Positions 8,099 through 15,285 of a stretch of 21,747 bases of DNA are shown here, piece by piece (within the stretch, counting starts at the first letter, position 1; every line of letters begins with the position of its first letter). The notes under the pieces were generated by a model, which saw only the letters and a program-made list of their open reading frames with translations, had not been told where the DNA came from and ran no database searches. The stretch lies in contig CALVYO010000009.1 of NCBI GenBank assembly GCA_944372275.1, positions 1 through 21,747 on the forward strand, given 5' to 3'. This DNA is from an uncultured Bacilli bacterium. Lineage in GTDB: Bacteria; Bacillota_I; Bacilli_A; RF39; UBA660. The position numbers and the translations under genes are program-made.

Positions 8099-9001
8099 AT
8101 GACAGCAACAATATTTGTTATTATTTCTATTATAATTTTATTTATATATATATATAGGATAAACACTGGAGATAATGTTTATAAATATATAACAAATCAA
8201 GTTACTACGGTATATGAAAGATATGCACCATATTCTTTTAGAATTGTTCGTGAAAAAGTAAAAGAATTAGGTCAAGAATATACACCTAAGCAATATGCAA
8301 TTCAAATATCTGTATTTGCAGTTGCTTCGGCAGTTATTTCGTATTTATACTTTTATAATCTTATTTGGTGCATCGTATATATCATTGTTTCAATTATGGT
8401 AATTCCTTATTTAGCATATTTACGCTGTAAAAGATTGTATAGTGAATTTATTTTTGAGCAAATTCAAGTTTATACAACCAATACAATTATGGAATTTGCA
8501 ACTACACAAAGTTTTGTTAAATCACTTGAAGGGGTGTATGAATCTGGTGTTTTAGAAGATCCTGTAAAAAGTGATGTAAAGACAATGATAGATATGGCGT
8601 ACAGGAATGGTACTATTGATGAATCTATTAATTTTATGAATGAAAAATATGATTTTTATATGGTAAGAAACATGCATCAACTTTTTTATCAGATAACAAA
8701 TGAAGGTGCTCGTGATGCATCTGAATCATTAGAAAATATGTCACAAGATATCGATATGCTTGTAGAAGGCGTTTATAGAGATCGAATTGATAGAGCTATT
8801 TTTCACAAAAAATTTTTACAATTTGGATTAGTTTTATATTTAATGGTTATGTTGGTACAATTTTTACTTGGTACAGAAACTTATATTGAAATGTTAAAAA
8901 TTTGGTATATTCAACTTTTATTACATGTAATAATTTTAATTAATACTTATTTTTTATTAGCCGGCGAAAAATTTTATAATGAGAATGTAGGTGCTGAGTA
9001 A
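8099..9001 (+). CDS. tadB: TadB-like pilus platform protein (T2SSF family)
   Basis: A 300-residue inner-membrane protein placed exactly where TadB belongs, between the CpaF ATPase and TadC. Helices lie at about 3-20, 68-84, 88-107, 241-257 and 269-288. Between the central and C-terminal helices lies a cytoplasmic helical region (about 110-240), the T2SSF/GspF fold that contacts the ATPase; EFATTQSFVKSLE near 132-144 resembles the family's first conserved segment. GGAGGG at 8087-8092 fixes the start. The stop overlaps the tadC start by one base (TAATG). Sequence identity to well-studied TadB proteins looks low, so the name rests on topology and order as much as on residues. Confidence 0.82.
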   Translation: MTATIFVIISIIILFIYIYRINTGDNVYKYITNQVTTVYERYAPYSFRIVREKVKELGQEYTPKQYAIQISVFAVASAVISYLYFYNLIWCIVYIIVSIMVIPYLAYLRCKRLYSEFIFEQIQVYTTNTIMEFATTQSFVKSLEGVYESGVLEDPVKSDVKTMIDMAYRNGTIDESINFMNEKYDFYMVRNMHQLFYQITNEGARDASESLENMSQDIDMLVEGVYRDRIDRAIFHKKFLQFGLVLYLMVMLVQFLLGTETYIEMLKIWYIQLLLHVIILINTYFLLAGEKFYNENVGAE

Positions 9002-9783
9002 TGATATTTTTAATTATAACTATTATTGTATTTGTAATAATTATTTATAATAAAGTTGTAGAACCAAATCAATTTATAAAAGAAGTTCAACCATTGTTTA
9101 AATTTTTATTAGAATCTGATTATGAATTTTTATTGAAGCTAAAATATGGTGTTGATGTTGATGTCAATAAAATGTTTGGTATTCGTGTTAGAAATGGTTT
9201 AATTGGTATGGTAGCAATGTTTTTCTTATTTTTATCACAAATGCAATTTGTGTATGTATTGTTTTGTGTAATAGTGGGATTTTTGATATTTAAACAACCT
9301 TATTCGGCTTTAAAGTCATATTATAAAAGAAATCTTCATCATATTAATTTAATGCTTCCATATTATTTGAAAAGTTTGGAAATATTAGTTCAACATTATA
9401 CTGTGCCAGTTGCCTTATCAAAATCAATCGAACAAGCACCTGATATTTTTAAATCTGGATTACAAGCGTTAGTGTCCAAGATTGAAGCCGGCGATATGAC
9501 TGTTGAACCATATATGGATTTTGCAAAGGAATATCCTGTTAGAGATTCAATGCGTATGATGCGTTTATTATATAGACTAAGTTTGGGTGACCAAAATAGA
9601 AAGCAAGAACAATTGATGATGTTTTCAAGAACAGTATCAAATTTACAAAATAAATCAAGAGAGCAAAAATATACTGAAAGATTAGAAGCAATGGAAAAAA
9701 GAACTATGGTAATGTTATTTGTTACTGGTGGCGGAATTATGCTTTTAATGTTATTATCGATGATGATGATGATGAATTATTGA
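9001..9783 (+). CDS. tadC: TadC-like pilus platform protein (T2SSF family)
   Basis: A 260-residue membrane protein, the partner of TadB in the pilus platform. Helices lie at about 2-17, 66-80, 82-97 and 235-256. The cytoplasmic T2SSF-like segment runs from about 105 to 230, with LPYYLKSLEILVQHYTVPVA-like text (119-137) corresponding to the first conserved helix pair. The protein ends in a Met-rich helix coded by repeated ATG/GAT triplets. It is translationally coupled to tadB through a one-base overlap. The stop TGA is followed directly by TAA, and it overlaps the -35 box of the pilin promoter. Confidence 0.82.
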   Translation: MIFLIITIIVFVIIIYNKVVEPNQFIKEVQPLFKFLLESDYEFLLKLKYGVDVDVNKMFGIRVRNGLIGMVAMFFLFLSQMQFVYVLFCVIVGFLIFKQPYSALKSYYKRNLHHINLMLPYYLKSLEILVQHYTVPVALSKSIEQAPDIFKSGLQALVSKIEAGDMTVEPYMDFAKEYPVRDSMRMMRLLYRLSLGDQNRKQEQLMMFSRTVSNLQNKSREQKYTERLEAMEKRTMVMLFVTGGGIMLLMLLSMMMMMNY

Positions 9784-9809
9784 TAAATTTATTAAAAATG
9801 TGTTATAAT
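9780..9809 (+). promoter_or_regulatory. Promoter of the small pilin gene
   Basis: TTGATA at 9780-9785 overlaps the tadC stop. After 18 bases comes TGTTATAAT (9801-9809), a perfect extended -10. Start of transcription would be near 9816, upstream of AGGTGG at 9828-9833. With the terminator at 10079-10100 it makes the pilin gene a separate short unit. Confidence 0.8.
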
Positions 9810-9840
9810 AGAAATATAAGGTTAGATAGGTGGTGAAATA

Positions 9841-10080
9841 ATGAAAGAAGCTGCAGGTGAAGCAAATATGACAGTTATTACAATTATTTTGATTGGTGTT
9901 ATTGCAGCAATTGCAATTCCACTTGTTACTTCATTAATGTCAAATACAGCAAAGAGAACTTGTTGTACTGATAACGGTGGAGTTTGGAAAGGTGGATCTT
10001 GTTCTGAAGGAAGTAACAATCAAAGCTTATTTAATCAATCTGCTTATGATGCTTGTGTATCAAATGCCGATGCAAGTTAG
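9841..10080 (+). CDS. Small Flp-like pilin, probable major pilin
   Basis: A 79-residue protein with the build of a Tad/Flp-type pilin: a short polar leader (MKEAAG), a long hydrophobic helix (about 11-33, containing GVIAAIAIPLV) and a short hydrophilic tail. Cleavage after Gly6 would fit a prepilin peptidase, but the usual Glu at +5 is missing (E follows the Gly directly). Four cysteines (41, 42, 54, 72) in the tail could give two disulfides. The gene has its own extended -10 promoter, a good ribosome binding site and a terminator overlapping its stop, which fits a product needed in much larger amounts than the assembly machinery. It directly follows tadC. Major-pilin status is inferred. Confidence 0.78.
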   Translation: MKEAAGEANMTVITIILIGVIAAIAIPLVTSLMSNTAKRTCCTDNGGVWKGGSCSEGSNNQSLFNQSAYDACVSNADAS

Positions 10081-10100
10081 ACAAATTTATTTGTCTTTTT
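10079..10100 (+). terminator. Rho-independent terminator of the pilin gene
   Basis: AGACAAAT (10079-10086) and ATTTGTCT (10089-10096) form a perfect inverted repeat followed by a run of T to 10100. The left arm includes the last two bases of the pilin stop codon. It ends the short pilin transcript, and perhaps also the operon from cpaB to tadC. Confidence 0.85.
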
Positions 10101-10124
10101 CTTTATAATAAAATGGTGGTATTT

Positions 10125-12524
10125 ATGAAAAAAAACAATTATATTTTATCTTTTATTATTACTTTTATTATTTTATTTTTAATTTATTATATTTTGGGTT
10201 ATTTTTCAATAACTACTTTATTAACCAGCGATTTAGCAGCACAATATTATCCTTTTTTATATTTTTTAAAAGGAATATTAGATGGGACCAATAATTTATT
10301 TTATACTTTTCAAATAGGTATTGGTACTTGTTTTTATGATATATTTTTATATTATTTAATGCCATTATCTAATTTATTAATAAAATTTATTTCTTATGAA
10401 AATATATATATTTTTATTGTACTTACAATTTTAATTAAAATAAGTTTGTGTGGTTTAACAATGTGCGTTTATTTAAATCATACTTTTAAAAAAAATAATT
10501 ATAATATATTTTTTTCTATATGTTATGCACTATCTTCTGCTATAATAGCAAATTATTTACAGATAATGTGGTTGGATGCTTATTTTTTAGCCCCTTTAGT
10601 TTTACTTGGAATAGATAAAATTATTAATGAAGACAAACCATTATTATATGGAATAACATTATTTTTAGTTATTTTTACTAATTATTATATGGGATATTTA
10701 ATCTGCTTTTATTCAGTACTTTATTTTTTTTATAAATTGAGTTTCAAAAAAGATAGTAAATTAAAAGTAATTAAGACATTTTTTATTACATCTTTTTTAG
10801 CAGGATTAATGACAATGTGTACTAACTTTACAGGATTAGTTAATATATTAAATACAAATAAAAATTTTGAATTTAATTTTAATTTTAGTAGTAATCCAAT
10901 TAGTTTTTTTTCTAGTTTTTTTATGTGGAATAATCATAATGAATCTGTTTTAAATTATACAGTCCCACGAATGTATGTAAGTATGTTTTTACTTATTTTA
11001 TTGTTTTTTTATTTCATTAATAAAAAAATAAACAAAACAGAAAAGAAAAAAACAGCAATATTTTTATTTATAATGGTATTATTTATTTTTTTAGAACCAT
11101 TAAATACATTTTGGCATGCATTTTCTATTCCGACAGGATATAAATTTAGATTTGTGTATTTGATAGACATATTTATTATAACAATATGTTATAAAAGTTT
11201 TGAGAATATTAAATTTATTGATAAAAAATATTATTTTTTAGCTTTATATTTAATTTTTGTCTTAGCATTTTGTTGTATTTTTTCAGATTACATAAATATG
11301 AATTACATATATTTAAGTTTATTTTTTGTGATTTTATATTTAGTATTGATGTACTTTAAAAAAATGTCTATTTTATATTTAGTATTGATGATTGAATTAT
11401 TTTTAAATGGTTTATTATATTATAAATGTATACCAACGATGGTTGATGAGAATTTATATTATAATAAAAATTTAGGTGAAATATTTGATATAATAACAAA
11501 AGATGAAAAACAATTTTATCGAATGGATTTTTCAAAATTAGATGATATAGAATTTAATGAAAATTTGTTTTACGGATATCGTGGAGCAACCACATTTGTT
11601 TCAACAATATCATATGATATGTATAATTTTTTTAATAAAATTGGATATTATATGAAAAGTAATAATTATAGCTTTGAGAATTATGAAATTATTAATTCAA
11701 TTTTAGGTATAAAATATTATGCTGACAAAAATAGTAAAGATGAATTGTTAGGAAACTATGGTGAAAATAAAATATATAAAAATAATAATGCTTTAAATTT
11801 AGGATTTTTTGTATCTTCTAATGCAAAAAATAGTTTAGATTGTAGTTCTGTTTTTGAGTGTCAACAATATGTTTTAAATTCTATGAACAATACTAACGAG
11901 CAATTCTTTATAGAAATTCCTATAGAAAAAATAAATCAATATGAATATAAAATAAAAAATTTAAATAATGAAAGTAAATATTTGAATATTTATTTTGAAT
12001 ATGAGGATTCTGCTATTTTTGAAATTTATTTAAACGATAAATTAAGCGGTACCTTTTCGCGAAGTAAAGGCGATGTTATTGGAACATCAGCAATATTAAA
12101 AGACATATATGAGGGAGATATAACTTTAAGAATAAATGATAAAAATAACACTTTAAAAAACATAAAATTGTATGCTTATAATTTTGACTATAATTTATAT
12201 GAGCAAGAAATAAAAAAATTACAATCTAATCAAATGAAAATAACAGAATTTAAGGAAAATTATATTAAAGGAAATGTAGAAGGTGCTGGGACAATGTTTT
12301 TTTCTATTCCTTATAGTGAATATTGGAACATTTATATTGATGGAACTAAAGTTGAAACAGTTAAATTATTTGATGCATTTTTAGGTGTTGATATTCCTGA
12401 TGGTGAACATACAATTGAATTAGTATATAAAATAGATACATTTAAGTATGGTATTACAATAAGTATTATTTCTACTATAATTTTTGTATTTTATAATTAT
12501 AAAAAACATTGCTTTAAAAAATAA
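10125..12524 (+). CDS. YfhO-family membrane protein (GT-C type glycosyltransferase-like)
   Basis: A 799-residue multi-pass membrane protein. The first 430 residues form about a dozen hydrophobic helices; the first outer loop carries SDLAAQYYPF (35-44), the acidic motif expected of GT-C lipid-linked sugar transferases. Residues about 435-770 form an outer domain that ends in the characteristic YfhO segment SIPYSEYWNIYIDG (from about 727) and FLGVDIPDGEH. A final helix lies near 776-792. Bacillus YfhO relatives glycosylate cell-envelope polymers. The start at 10125 has GGTGG upstream; the in-frame ATG at 10053 lies inside the pilin gene. Its place inside a pilus locus suggests it may modify the pilus or the nearby wall polymer (inference). 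Confidence 0.88.
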   Translation: MKKNNYILSFIITFIILFLIYYILGYFSITTLLTSDLAAQYYPFLYFLKGILDGTNNLFYTFQIGIGTCFYDIFLYYLMPLSNLLIKFISYENIYIFIVLTILIKISLCGLTMCVYLNHTFKKNNYNIFFSICYALSSAIIANYLQIMWLDAYFLAPLVLLGIDKIINEDKPLLYGITLFLVIFTNYYMGYLICFYSVLYFFYKLSFKKDSKLKVIKTFFITSFLAGLMTMCTNFTGLVNILNTNKNFEFNFNFSSNPISFFSSFFMWNNHNESVLNYTVPRMYVSMFLLILLFFYFINKKINKTEKKKTAIFLFIMVLFIFLEPLNTFWHAFSIPTGYKFRFVYLIDIFIITICYKSFENIKFIDKKYYFLALYLIFVLAFCCIFSDYINMNYIYLSLFFVILYLVLMYFKKMSILYLVLMIELFLNGLLYYKCIPTMVDENLYYNKNLGEIFDIITKDEKQFYRMDFSKLDDIEFNENLFYGYRGATTFVSTISYDMYNFFNKIGYYMKSNNYSFENYEIINSILGIKYYADKNSKDELLGNYGENKIYKNNNALNLGFFVSSNAKNSLDCSSVFECQQYVLNSMNNTNEQFFIEIPIEKINQYEYKIKNLNNESKYLNIYFEYEDSAIFEIYLNDKLSGTFSRSKGDVIGTSAILKDIYEGDITLRINDKNNTLKNIKLYAYNFDYNLYEQEIKKLQSNQMKITEFKENYIKGNVEGAGTMFFSIPYSEYWNIYIDGTKVETVKLFDAFLGVDIPDGEHTIELVYKIDTFKYGITISIISTIIFVFYNYKKHCFKK
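11331..11390 (+). repeat. 21-base direct repeat inside the YfhO-like gene
   Basis: ATTTTATATTTAGTATTGAT plus one further G occurs at 11331-11351 and again at 11370-11390, 39 bases apart. It encodes the same ILYLVLM segment twice within the last membrane helices. The period keeps the frame. Confidence 0.8.
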
Positions 12525-12537
12525 AATATAGTATAAT
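12509..12537 (+). promoter_or_regulatory. Promoter of the minor pilin / tadZ operon
   Basis: TTGCTT (12509-12514) and a perfect TATAAT (12532-12537) are 17 bases apart. The -35 overlaps the last codons of the YfhO-like gene. Transcription would start near 12544, ahead of AGGTAGGTG and the ATG at 12565. Confidence 0.7.
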
Positions 12538-12564
12538 TATTTTATAAGCAAGGTAGGTGTTGAT

Positions 12565-13014
12565 ATGGGAAGTTCTATAGGACATGCATTCTTATATAAT
12601 CTTATTATATTTTTTATAATTGTCATATTTGCTTTTATTTCTGGAACCTTAAGTTACTATAAGGCTTTTAAGGTTAATAATAGAATAGTTCATGCCATAG
12701 AAAAATTTGAAGGATATAATGATTTAGCAAAAAATGAAATAGAAAGAGTTTTGAGTAGTTTTGGATATTCGTTAGAGGATGCTAATTGTAAAGAAAAATA
12801 TAATAATATGTTTTATGTAGATGCATTAGATTATAATTATAATTATTGTATTTATATTGAAACTGAAACGCCAAAAGTTAATAATTATTATTCCTATGGT
12901 GTTTTGACATATATGAAATTGGATTTGCCAATAATTAACATTTTAAATATTCCTGTATTTACAAGGACTAATAAAATATATAAATTTACGTCTGCTAAAC
13001 CATTAGAACCATAG
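12565..13014 (+). CDS. Minor pilin-like protein, paralogue A
   Basis: A 149-residue protein with a short leader (MGSSIG), a hydrophobic helix at about 8-30 and an exported domain. It aligns end to end with the next gene product: FKVNNR/FKVRNK at 35-40, GYN at 50-52, GY at 67-68, a cysteine at 75/76, YCIY/YCVY around 94-95, then a DLPII/DFPII segment and an IP strand. Two cysteines (75, 95) are shared and could form a disulfide. Gly6 is a possible prepilin cleavage point, but Glu at +5 is absent. It heads a new transcript after the YfhO-like gene and lies 15 bases before its paralogue. The family is not recognised; the role as a minor pilin is inferred from build and position. Confidence 0.68.
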   Translation: MGSSIGHAFLYNLIIFFIIVIFAFISGTLSYYKAFKVNNRIVHAIEKFEGYNDLAKNEIERVLSSFGYSLEDANCKEKYNNMFYVDALDYNYNYCIYIETETPKVNNYYSYGVLTYMKLDLPIINILNIPVFTRTNKIYKFTSAKPLEP

Positions 13015-13029
13015 ATTTGGAGGTAAAAT

Positions 13030-13458
13030 ATGAAAGAAGCAATGGGGACAACCATGATTTTCAATTTAATAATTATATTTGTAAGTGTATTTATTATATT
13101 ACTAGTGGGCTCTTTAGCATATTCAAAGGGATTTAAAGTAAGAAATAAAATAATTGATATAATTGAAAGAAATGATGGATATAATACCACAGCAAAATCT
13201 CAAATTGATGAAAATTTATCTAATATAGGATATTATTTGATGCTTAATAGAACTTGTGATACTCATAATGGAACTGAACCTCTTCAAAATAATAGTTCAT
13301 ATAGGTATTGCGTATATGAATATGATACTTCCAAAGGAAAATATTATGGTGTAAAAGTTTTTATCCATTTTGATTTTCCAATTATAGGTGAATTTATAGA
13401 AATTCCTTTATATGGTGAAACAAGAATTTTATTTGAAAAAAGTGAGGTAGAAGGATAA
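13030..13458 (+). CDS. Minor pilin-like protein, paralogue B
   Basis: A 142-residue paralogue of the preceding protein, with the leader MKEAMG that nearly matches the MKEAAG of the small pilin. A hydrophobic helix covers about 9-30 and the rest is exported. Cysteines 76 and 94 match those of paralogue A. TTTGGAGG precedes the ATG. The tadZ-like gene begins directly at the base after its stop. The shared leader with the pilin suggests that all three are handled by the same export or processing machinery (inference). No enzymatic motif is visible. Confidence 0.68.
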   Translation: MKEAMGTTMIFNLIIIFVSVFIILLVGSLAYSKGFKVRNKIIDIIERNDGYNTTAKSQIDENLSNIGYYLMLNRTCDTHNGTEPLQNNSSYRYCVYEYDTSKGKYYGVKVFIHFDFPIIGEFIEIPLYGETRILFEKSEVEG

Positions 13459-14448
13459 ATGAATGTAATAATTTGTAATCAAAAAAAGGATTTATTAACA
13501 AATTTAAATATTGATATTATTAAAACGTTAGAGGGACAATATGATGTTGACCAAATAGTCGAAATGTTTAAAAATTTTTATTATCAAAGAATGATTTTAG
13601 ATATAACAGCATTAAAAGACTATACTGATATAAAGACATTACAAAAATTGTCTATTTCATTGGATATGGAAAAATTAATTTTATTGTTAGATGATAGTGA
13701 AGAATCTTCAACACCCAATTATTTATCAAAATTAATTTCAATGGGGATTTATAACTTTACTAGAAATATTGAAGGCGTTTTGTATTTATATAATAATCCT
13801 AATAGTTATCGTGATGTAGCGCAGTATCATCAATTAGATGATAATGAACAAAGTAATATTATATACCAAGGTACAGAAGTTGATTATTGTAGAATTATTG
13901 GAATTAAAAATGTTACTGATGAAGCGGGTGCAACCACATTTTGCCATATGATGGTTAAAGAGCTTAAAAAAAATTATAATATTATAGGTGTAGAAGTTGA
14001 TAATAATCAGTTCCATTATTTTAACAATAAATTATTACATAGTGTTTCTAATCGCGATTTAGGAAAATTTATTGAAAAAAATAAAGATAAAGACGCAATT
14101 ATTATTGATGTTAATAATAATCCAGTTGCACTTGGAATGGTTCAAGAAGTTATTTATTTAGTTGAACCTTCAACAATAAAATTGAACAGATTAATGAATA
14201 TTAAACGTGATGCTTTTAAAGAATTGTCAGGTAGAAAAGTAATTTTAAACAAAAGTTTATTAAGTTCAAAAGATGTTTTGGAATTGCAATATGAAGCAAA
14301 AGCGAAGTTTTTCTTTAATATGCCTCCTTTAAATGAAAGAGATGAAAATATAGCAATTATGAATACTTTTTTATCTAAATTAGGTTTTTTAAAGCAACAA
14401 GGAAAAGATGAAACAGAAAAAAGAAAGAAAATTTTTGGCTTATTTTAG
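13459..14448 (+). CDS. TadZ/CpaE-like protein with degenerate P-loop
   Basis: A 329-residue protein with the two-part build of TadZ/CpaE: an N-terminal receiver-like domain (about 1-115) and a ParA/MinD-like ATPase domain (about 140-315). TadZ proteins place the pilus machinery in the cell. The site where MinD proteins have KGGxGKT(T/S) reads KNVTDEAGATTF (150-161): the nucleotide-contacting lysine before TT is missing. A Walker B-like strand (AIIIDV, D217) remains. Some TadZ proteins are known to have atypical P-loops, so this may be an ATP-binding but non-hydrolysing or inactive form. It lies tight between a pilin-like gene and a T4SS-pilin-like gene. The assignment is by fold pattern and context. 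Confidence 0.72.
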   Translation: MNVIICNQKKDLLTNLNIDIIKTLEGQYDVDQIVEMFKNFYYQRMILDITALKDYTDIKTLQKLSISLDMEKLILLLDDSEESSTPNYLSKLISMGIYNFTRNIEGVLYLYNNPNSYRDVAQYHQLDDNEQSNIIYQGTEVDYCRIIGIKNVTDEAGATTFCHMMVKELKKNYNIIGVEVDNNQFHYFNNKLLHSVSNRDLGKFIEKNKDKDAIIIDVNNNPVALGMVQEVIYLVEPSTIKLNRLMNIKRDAFKELSGRKVILNKSLLSSKDVLELQYEAKAKFFFNMPPLNERDENIAIMNTFLSKLGFLKQQGKDETEKRKKIFGLF

Positions 14449-14457
14449 GTGATTATT

Positions 14458-14793
14458 ATGTTTATATTAGATACATATCAAAAAATTACTTGTGGCGATG
14501 TAACAATGCCATATGTAATAGCACAAATAACTAGTATTGTTATTTTGATAATTCAAGTTTTAGTTCCAATTATAATTATAATTTTAGGAATGTTAGATTT
14601 AGGAAAAGCCGTTGTAGCACAAAAAGAAGATGAAATAAAAAAAGGATGGCAAACATTTTTTAAAAGACTATTAGTTGGAATAGCAGTATTTTTGGTTATT
14701 GTTTTTGTGAAGTTTATAATAGGTTTAGTTGCTGAAGATAATGAAATTAATTGCATAGATTGTTTTGTAAATAATAATTGTCAAATAAATTGA
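14458..14793 (+). CDS. T4SS-pilin-like (VirB2/TrbC type) membrane protein, copy 1
   Basis: A 111-residue protein with two hydrophobic helices (about 24-45 and 70-91) joined by a short charged loop, GMLDLGKAVVAQKEDEIKKG at 44-63 then WQTF. This hairpin resembles VirB2/TrbC-type pilins of Gram-positive secretion and conjugation systems. Cysteines at 12, 99, 102 and 108 match those of copy 2. I chose ATG 14458 over GTG 14449 because AGGTG then sits as the ribosome binding site and the product begins MFILDT like copy 2. The stop is TGA, after which the frame stays open into copy 2. The VirB2 relationship is by pattern, not proven. Confidence 0.72.
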   Translation: MFILDTYQKITCGDVTMPYVIAQITSIVILIIQVLVPIIIIILGMLDLGKAVVAQKEDEIKKGWQTFFKRLLVGIAVFLVIVFVKFIIGLVAEDNEINCIDCFVNNNCQIN

Positions 14794-15042
14794 CAAATTA
14801 ACAAAAATATTGTAGAATGGTATGTAGATGGGAGAGATAGTATGTTTATATTAGATACACTTTATACGTGTGGAAGTGGTGAATTTGAATTTGATTCTAT
14901 GTTACCAACTTTAACTAGTACAATTGTAACACTTATTAAAATTGGGGTTCCAATATTATTGATTATTTTTGGTATGTTAGACTTAGGAAAAGCAGTTATG
15001 GCACAAAAAGAAGATGAAATAAAAAAAGGATGGCAAACATTT
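14617..15042 (+). repeat. 42-base direct repeat shared by the two T4SS-pilin-like genes
   Basis: Bases 14617-14658 and 15001-15042 are identical, starting GCACAAAAAGAAGATG and ending GGCAAACATTT. They encode the charged loop between the two helices (AQKEDEIKKGWQTF) in both proteins. Flanking DNA is diverged. Confidence 0.9.
14790..14818 (+). promoter_or_regulatory. Promoter of the second T4SS-pilin-like gene
   Basis: A perfect TTGACA (14790-14795) overlaps the TGA stop of copy 1, and TAGAAT (14813-14818) follows after 17 bases. Transcription would start near 14825, before GGGAGAG at 14830-14836 and the ATG at 14842. This supports copy 2 as a separately expressed gene. Confidence 0.75.
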
Positions 15043-15198
15043 ATTAAAAGGATGATTGCAGCTGCTATAGTATTTTTTGTTGTTGTTATTGTGCAATTGG
15101 TTCTTAGTTTAGTTGCAGGTGATGATAATGATAATGTTTGGAATTGTGTCAACTGTTTTGTTAGCGGTACTGATAAATGTAATGATGTAACGAGGTAA
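14842..15198 (+). CDS. T4SS-pilin-like (VirB2/TrbC type) membrane protein, copy 2
   Basis: A 118-residue paralogue of the previous protein. Both start MFILDT and share the block GMLDLGKAV-AQKEDEIKKG at the same residue numbers (44-63). Helices lie at about 25-45 and 71-92. Cysteines 10, 102, 105 and 113 correspond to those of copy 1, including the CxxCF pair near the end. The loop block is identical over 42 bases of DNA (14617-14658 and 15001-15042), which suggests recent duplication, gene conversion or strong constraint. It has its own promoter with a perfect -35 and a terminator just after it, so it closes the appendage locus. Confidence 0.74.
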   Translation: MFILDTLYTCGSGEFEFDSMLPTLTSTIVTLIKIGVPILLIIFGMLDLGKAVMAQKEDEIKKGWQTFIKRMIAAAIVFFVVVIVQLVLSLVAGDDNDNVWNCVNCFVSGTDKCNDVTR

Positions 15199-15223
15199 AA
15201 CAATAAAAGTTTTACTTTTTTTT
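15195..15223 (+). terminator. Rho-independent terminator of the pilus locus
   Basis: GTAAAAC (15195-15201) and GTTTTAC (15209-15215) form a perfect 7-base stem with a 7-base loop, followed by eight T residues (15216-15223). The left arm overlaps the stop codon at 15196-15198. Confidence 0.85.
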
Positions 15224-15256
15224 CACATAAAATACCATAATTTTTAAAAATAATTG

Positions 15257-15265
15257 TGATATAAT
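15257..15265 (+). promoter_or_regulatory. Extended -10 promoter of hpf
   Basis: TGATATAAT at 15257-15265 is a perfect extended -10; the -35 region is weak. Transcription would begin near 15272, before GGAGGGTG and the ATG at 15286. Confidence 0.7.
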
Positions 15266-15285
15266 GTAAATAGGAGGGTGATATT

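Noticed and set aside
9822..10019. A 65-codon open frame opposite the pilin gene
   Set aside because: Fully explained as the shadow of the pilin gene; it has no credible ribosome binding site.
10104..10109. TATAAT before the YfhO-like gene as a promoter
   Set aside because: Transcription would start at about 10116, inside the GGTGG ribosome binding site, and the -35 position is poor. A start further from the gene or read-through past the terminator seems more likely, but I cannot place it.
10053..10124. An upstream ATG that would lengthen the YfhO-like protein by 24 residues
   Set aside because: It lies inside the pilin gene and the extension crosses the pilin terminator; GGTGG before 10125 marks the true start.
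12894..13190. A 98-codon open frame on the minus strand over the minor pilin genes
   Set aside because: Antisense to two paralogous genes with good ribosome binding sites; no own signals and no family resemblance.
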